A DNA stretch of 7,410 nt from Chloroflexota bacterium. GTDB taxonomy: Bacteria; Chloroflexota; Limnocylindria; Limnocylindrales; CSP1-4. This document shows positions 5,991 through 7,410 of this stretch, one piece after another. The stretch is from NCBI GenBank assembly GCA_021785115.1, contig JAJYGO010000254.1, positions 1 to 7,410 of the forward strand, in the 5' to 3' direction. Position numbers and translations under genes: made by a program. Under the pieces are notes generated by a model. That model saw only the letters and a list, made by a program, of their open reading frames with translations, did no database searches and had not been told where the DNA came from. Numbering within the stretch: the first letter of the stretch is position 1; the number at the start of each line of letters is the position of its first letter.

Positions 5991-5995
5991 TGTGC
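5965..5995. promoter_or_regulatory. Inverted-repeat operator overlapping the AbiE promoter
   Basis: GCACAACT (5965-5972) and AGTTGTGC (5988-5995) are perfect reverse complements, separated by 15 bases, so matching positions of the half-sites are two helical turns apart (about 23 bases). The left arm overlaps the -35 box and the right arm the -10 box. AbiEi antitoxins of other bacteria are known to bind inverted repeats in their own promoter and repress it; this site is placed to do the same. The match to AbiEi binding is inference. Confidence 0.75.
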
Positions 5996-5997
5996 GC

Positions 5998-6792
5998 ATG
6001 AGCTCGATGCGGGACTGGGCGCTGGCGCTGCCCTCGCAGGGTCGCTTCACCTTCACGACCGCCGAGGCGCGAGCGGCGACCGGCGCGGCATCCAACGCCG
6101 CCGTCGCGGCGGCCCTCGACCGGGCAGAGGCCGACCGGCTCATCGCCTCGCCGGTGCGCGGCTTCCACGTCGTGCTGCCCCTGGAGGACCGGGGAACCGG
6201 GACGCCGTCCTGGCGGCTGTTCCTCGACCCACTCCTGACGCACCTCGGCCTTCCGTACTACGTGGGGCTGCTGACCGCTGCGTCGATCCACGGCGCGTCG
6301 GGCCAGGCGGCGCAGGTGGTCCAGGTGGTGGCTCCCCGTGCGAGGCGACCGGTCCGGGTCGGCCGGCTCGTCATCGAGTTCGCCGTGCGTCGCACCGCGG
6401 CGCGGGCGCCGGTGACGCTTGTCACGACGCCGTCGGGGAGGATGCGCGTCGCGACCCCCGAGCTCGTCACCCTCGACGTCGTCCGGTACCCGGCCCGAGC
6501 CGCGGGCTGGGACAACGTCGCGACGGTGCTCCGGGACCTCGCGCCCTCGCTGCGCCGGGCGGGCATGCGCGAGGCGCTCGCCGTCGAGCCCGCAACGCCC
6601 GAGCTCCAGCGCCTTGGGCACCTCCTCGAGCGGGCCGGCGGGGGACCGGTCCTCGCCGCGCTCGATGCCGAGCTCGCGACGCGGCGGGTGGGCTGGGTCC
6701 AGTTGACGCCCGGGGAGCCTGGTGCGGTCGCCACGGCGGCGCGCGACCCGCGCTGGCACGTGCTCGTCACCGCGGAGCCCGAGGCCGACTGA
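5998..6792 (+). CDS. abiEi: AbiEi-family antitoxin / transcriptional autoregulator
   Basis: This 264-residue protein has the architecture of AbiEi, the antitoxin of type IV toxin-antitoxin systems, in which antitoxin and toxin do not form a stable complex. Residues about 6-60 form a winged-helix DNA-binding region (FTTAEARAATGAASNAAVAAALDRA being helix-turn-helix-like, then the wing RLIASPVRGFHVVLP). The conserved core YYVGLLTAASIHGASGQAA (87-105) followed by QVVQVVAPRARRPV is the typical AbiEi signature. The C-terminal domain (about 120-264) is the part linked to antitoxicity in studied members. Start 5998 is chosen because the promoter leaves no room for an earlier one; ATG 6007 is an alternative. 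The toxin gene begins three bases after the stop, so the pair is one operon, probably repressed by this protein through the upstream inverted repeat. Length is normal for the family. Confidence 0.88.
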   Translation: MSSMRDWALALPSQGRFTFTTAEARAATGAASNAAVAAALDRAEADRLIASPVRGFHVVLPLEDRGTGTPSWRLFLDPLLTHLGLPYYVGLLTAASIHGASGQAAQVVQVVAPRARRPVRVGRLVIEFAVRRTAARAPVTLVTTPSGRMRVATPELVTLDVVRYPARAAGWDNVATVLRDLAPSLRRAGMREALAVEPATPELQRLGHLLERAGGGPVLAALDAELATRRVGWVQLTPGEPGAVATAARDPRWHVLVTAEPEAD

Positions 6793-6795
6793 CCG

Positions 6796-7410
6796 GTGTT
6801 CCCCCAGGCCGACATCGTCCGATGGCGCGACGTGGCGCCGTGGGCCGACGACAACGACGTCGAGCAGGACCTCGTGATCACCCTCGCCCTGTTCGACATC
6901 TTCCGCGACGAAGGCTCCAAAGCGGCGCTCGCGTTCCGTGGCGGGACGGCGCTGCACAAGCTGCACCTGGCGCCGGCCGCGCGCTACTCGGAGGACATCG
7001 ACCTCGTCCAGCGCGAGCCGGGACCGATCGGCCCGACGCTGTCGCGGCTCCGCCGCGTGCTCGAATGGATCGGCCCCGCGCGCTCGGACACCGGCGAGCA
7101 CCCCAGGGTCACCTTCCGCTTCGAGACCGAGACCGGCGCGACGCGGAAGGTCAAGGTCGAGATCAACAGCCACGAGCACTTCGGCCACGTCCTTCCGCGC
7201 CTGTATGCCGTCCCGAACCTGCCGGTGGCGAACAGCGCCGCCATCCCGACGTACGGGCTGGACGAGCTCCTGGCCACCAAGCTCCGCGCCCTCTACCAGC
7301 GCAGGAAGGGCCGCGACCTGTTCGACCTGTGGTGGGCGCACCAGCAGGCGGACCCGGATCCCGCGCGGATCGTCGCGATCCTCGGCGAGTACCAGGCCGC
7401 CGCCGGCCGC
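6796..7410 (+). CDS. abiEii: AbiEii/AbiGii-type nucleotidyltransferase toxin (3' end cut by window)
   Basis: The frame is open from GTG 6796 to the window end (205 codons seen). Family motifs are clear: AFRGGTALHKLH (46-57), ARYSEDIDLV (62-71) with D67 and D69 as metal ligands, the strand VKVEIN (119-124), and the helix LLATKLRALYQRRKGRDLFDLWW (158-180) with the conserved Lys and the RDLFDL motif. These are the signatures of COG2253/AbiEii nucleotidyltransferases. Relatives include the phage-abortive AbiEii toxins, which use GTP, and mycobacterial MenT toxins, which add nucleotides to tRNA acceptor ends and so block translation. The catalytic residues look intact, so an active toxin is expected. 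GTG 6796 lies three bases after the antitoxin stop, with only a weak GAGG eleven bases upstream, so translation probably depends on coupling. The usual length is about 250-300 residues, so the missing part is short. Confidence 0.9.
   Translation, partial: MFPQADIVRWRDVAPWADDNDVEQDLVITLALFDIFRDEGSKAALAFRGGTALHKLHLAPAARYSEDIDLVQREPGPIGPTLSRLRRVLEWIGPARSDTGEHPRVTFRFETETGATRKVKVEINSHEHFGHVLPRLYAVPNLPVANSAAIPTYGLDELLATKLRALYQRRKGRDLFDLWWAHQQADPDPARIVAILGEYQAAAGR

Larger units (their letters stand above)
5617..5997. other. Gene-free stretch between tRNA-Tyr and the AbiE pair
   Basis: It holds the tRNA terminator, a direct repeat GTGTACG at 5731-5737 and 5744-5750, a run of G tracts at 5760-5780, and the AbiE promoter/operator at its right end. 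The open frame of the antitoxin extends back to GTG 5731, but residues encoded before 5998 (Arg/Ala/Pro-rich, no homology) look non-coding, and the promoter lies inside that segment. Long open frames on the opposite strand have no recognisable domain. Confidence 0.65.

Noticed and set aside
5731..5997. N-terminal extension of the antitoxin to GTG 5731
   Set aside because: The extension is Arg/Ala/Pro/Ser-rich with no homology, runs through the G-quadruplex motif and contains the promoter and operator. The winged-helix domain begins only after ATG 5998.
5514..6143. Minus-strand open frame running across the tRNA, with a GPGQNRTATAEGEGF-like segment
   Set aside because: That peptide is the reverse-strand reading of the tRNA-Tyr anticodon and variable arm, a familiar false protein; the tRNA is certain.
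5923..7341. 472-codon minus-strand open frame covering the AbiE pair
   Set aside because: Both + strand genes under it carry unmistakable family motifs. The minus product is low-complexity Arg/Gly/Asp-rich and matches nothing I recognise.
1..7410. CRISPR array, insertion sequence or phage genes
   Set aside because: No regularly spaced repeats, transposase or phage structural motifs are seen on either strand.

Overview
The window is very GC-rich bacterial chromosomal DNA. All supported genes lie on the + strand, and four-base stop/start overlaps are frequent. GC-rich codon third positions, GTG and TTG starts and a leaderless promoter suit a high-GC Gram-positive-like lineage such as Chloroflexota or Actinomycetota. 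The sequence alone does not decide between them.

Layout. Positions 46-984 hold an uncharacterised single-pass membrane protein with a repeat-built, Ala/Arg/Gln-rich helical N-terminal half and a disordered tail. Positions 1032-4140 form one compact, probably translationally coupled operon. It encodes a nucleotidyltransferase-fold protein, an endonuclease/exonuclease/phosphatase (EEP) family hydrolase, a DoxX-like membrane protein, a small beta-rich protein and a membrane-anchored double zinc-ribbon protein. The first four genes overlap by exactly four bases each; the fifth follows after 22 bases. Positions 4251-5084 encode a complete DUF72 (YecE-like) protein whose start is ambiguous. A gap of about 450 bp follows, with a possible extended -10 promoter. 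A class II tRNA-Tyr(GTA) with encoded CCA lies at 5532-5616, followed by a GC-rich hairpin terminator.

Downstream of the tRNA is a gene-free stretch of about 380 bp containing a strong G-quadruplex motif. Next is a type IV toxin-antitoxin pair of the AbiE family: the AbiEi-like antitoxin/regulator at 5998-6792 and the AbiEii-like nucleotidyltransferase toxin from 6796, which runs off the right edge. The pair has a very clear promoter, TTGGCA-N17-TACAGT, placing the transcription start at or next to the ATG (leaderless mRNA). A perfect 8-bp inverted repeat overlaps both promoter hexamers, as expected for autorepression by AbiEi.

The best candidates for something new are (a) the AbiE cassette with its operator architecture beside a tRNA gene and (b) the coupled nucleotidyltransferase-EEP-DoxX-zinc-ribbon operon, whose joint function I cannot name. 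Nothing here can be claimed as a wholly new system from sequence alone.
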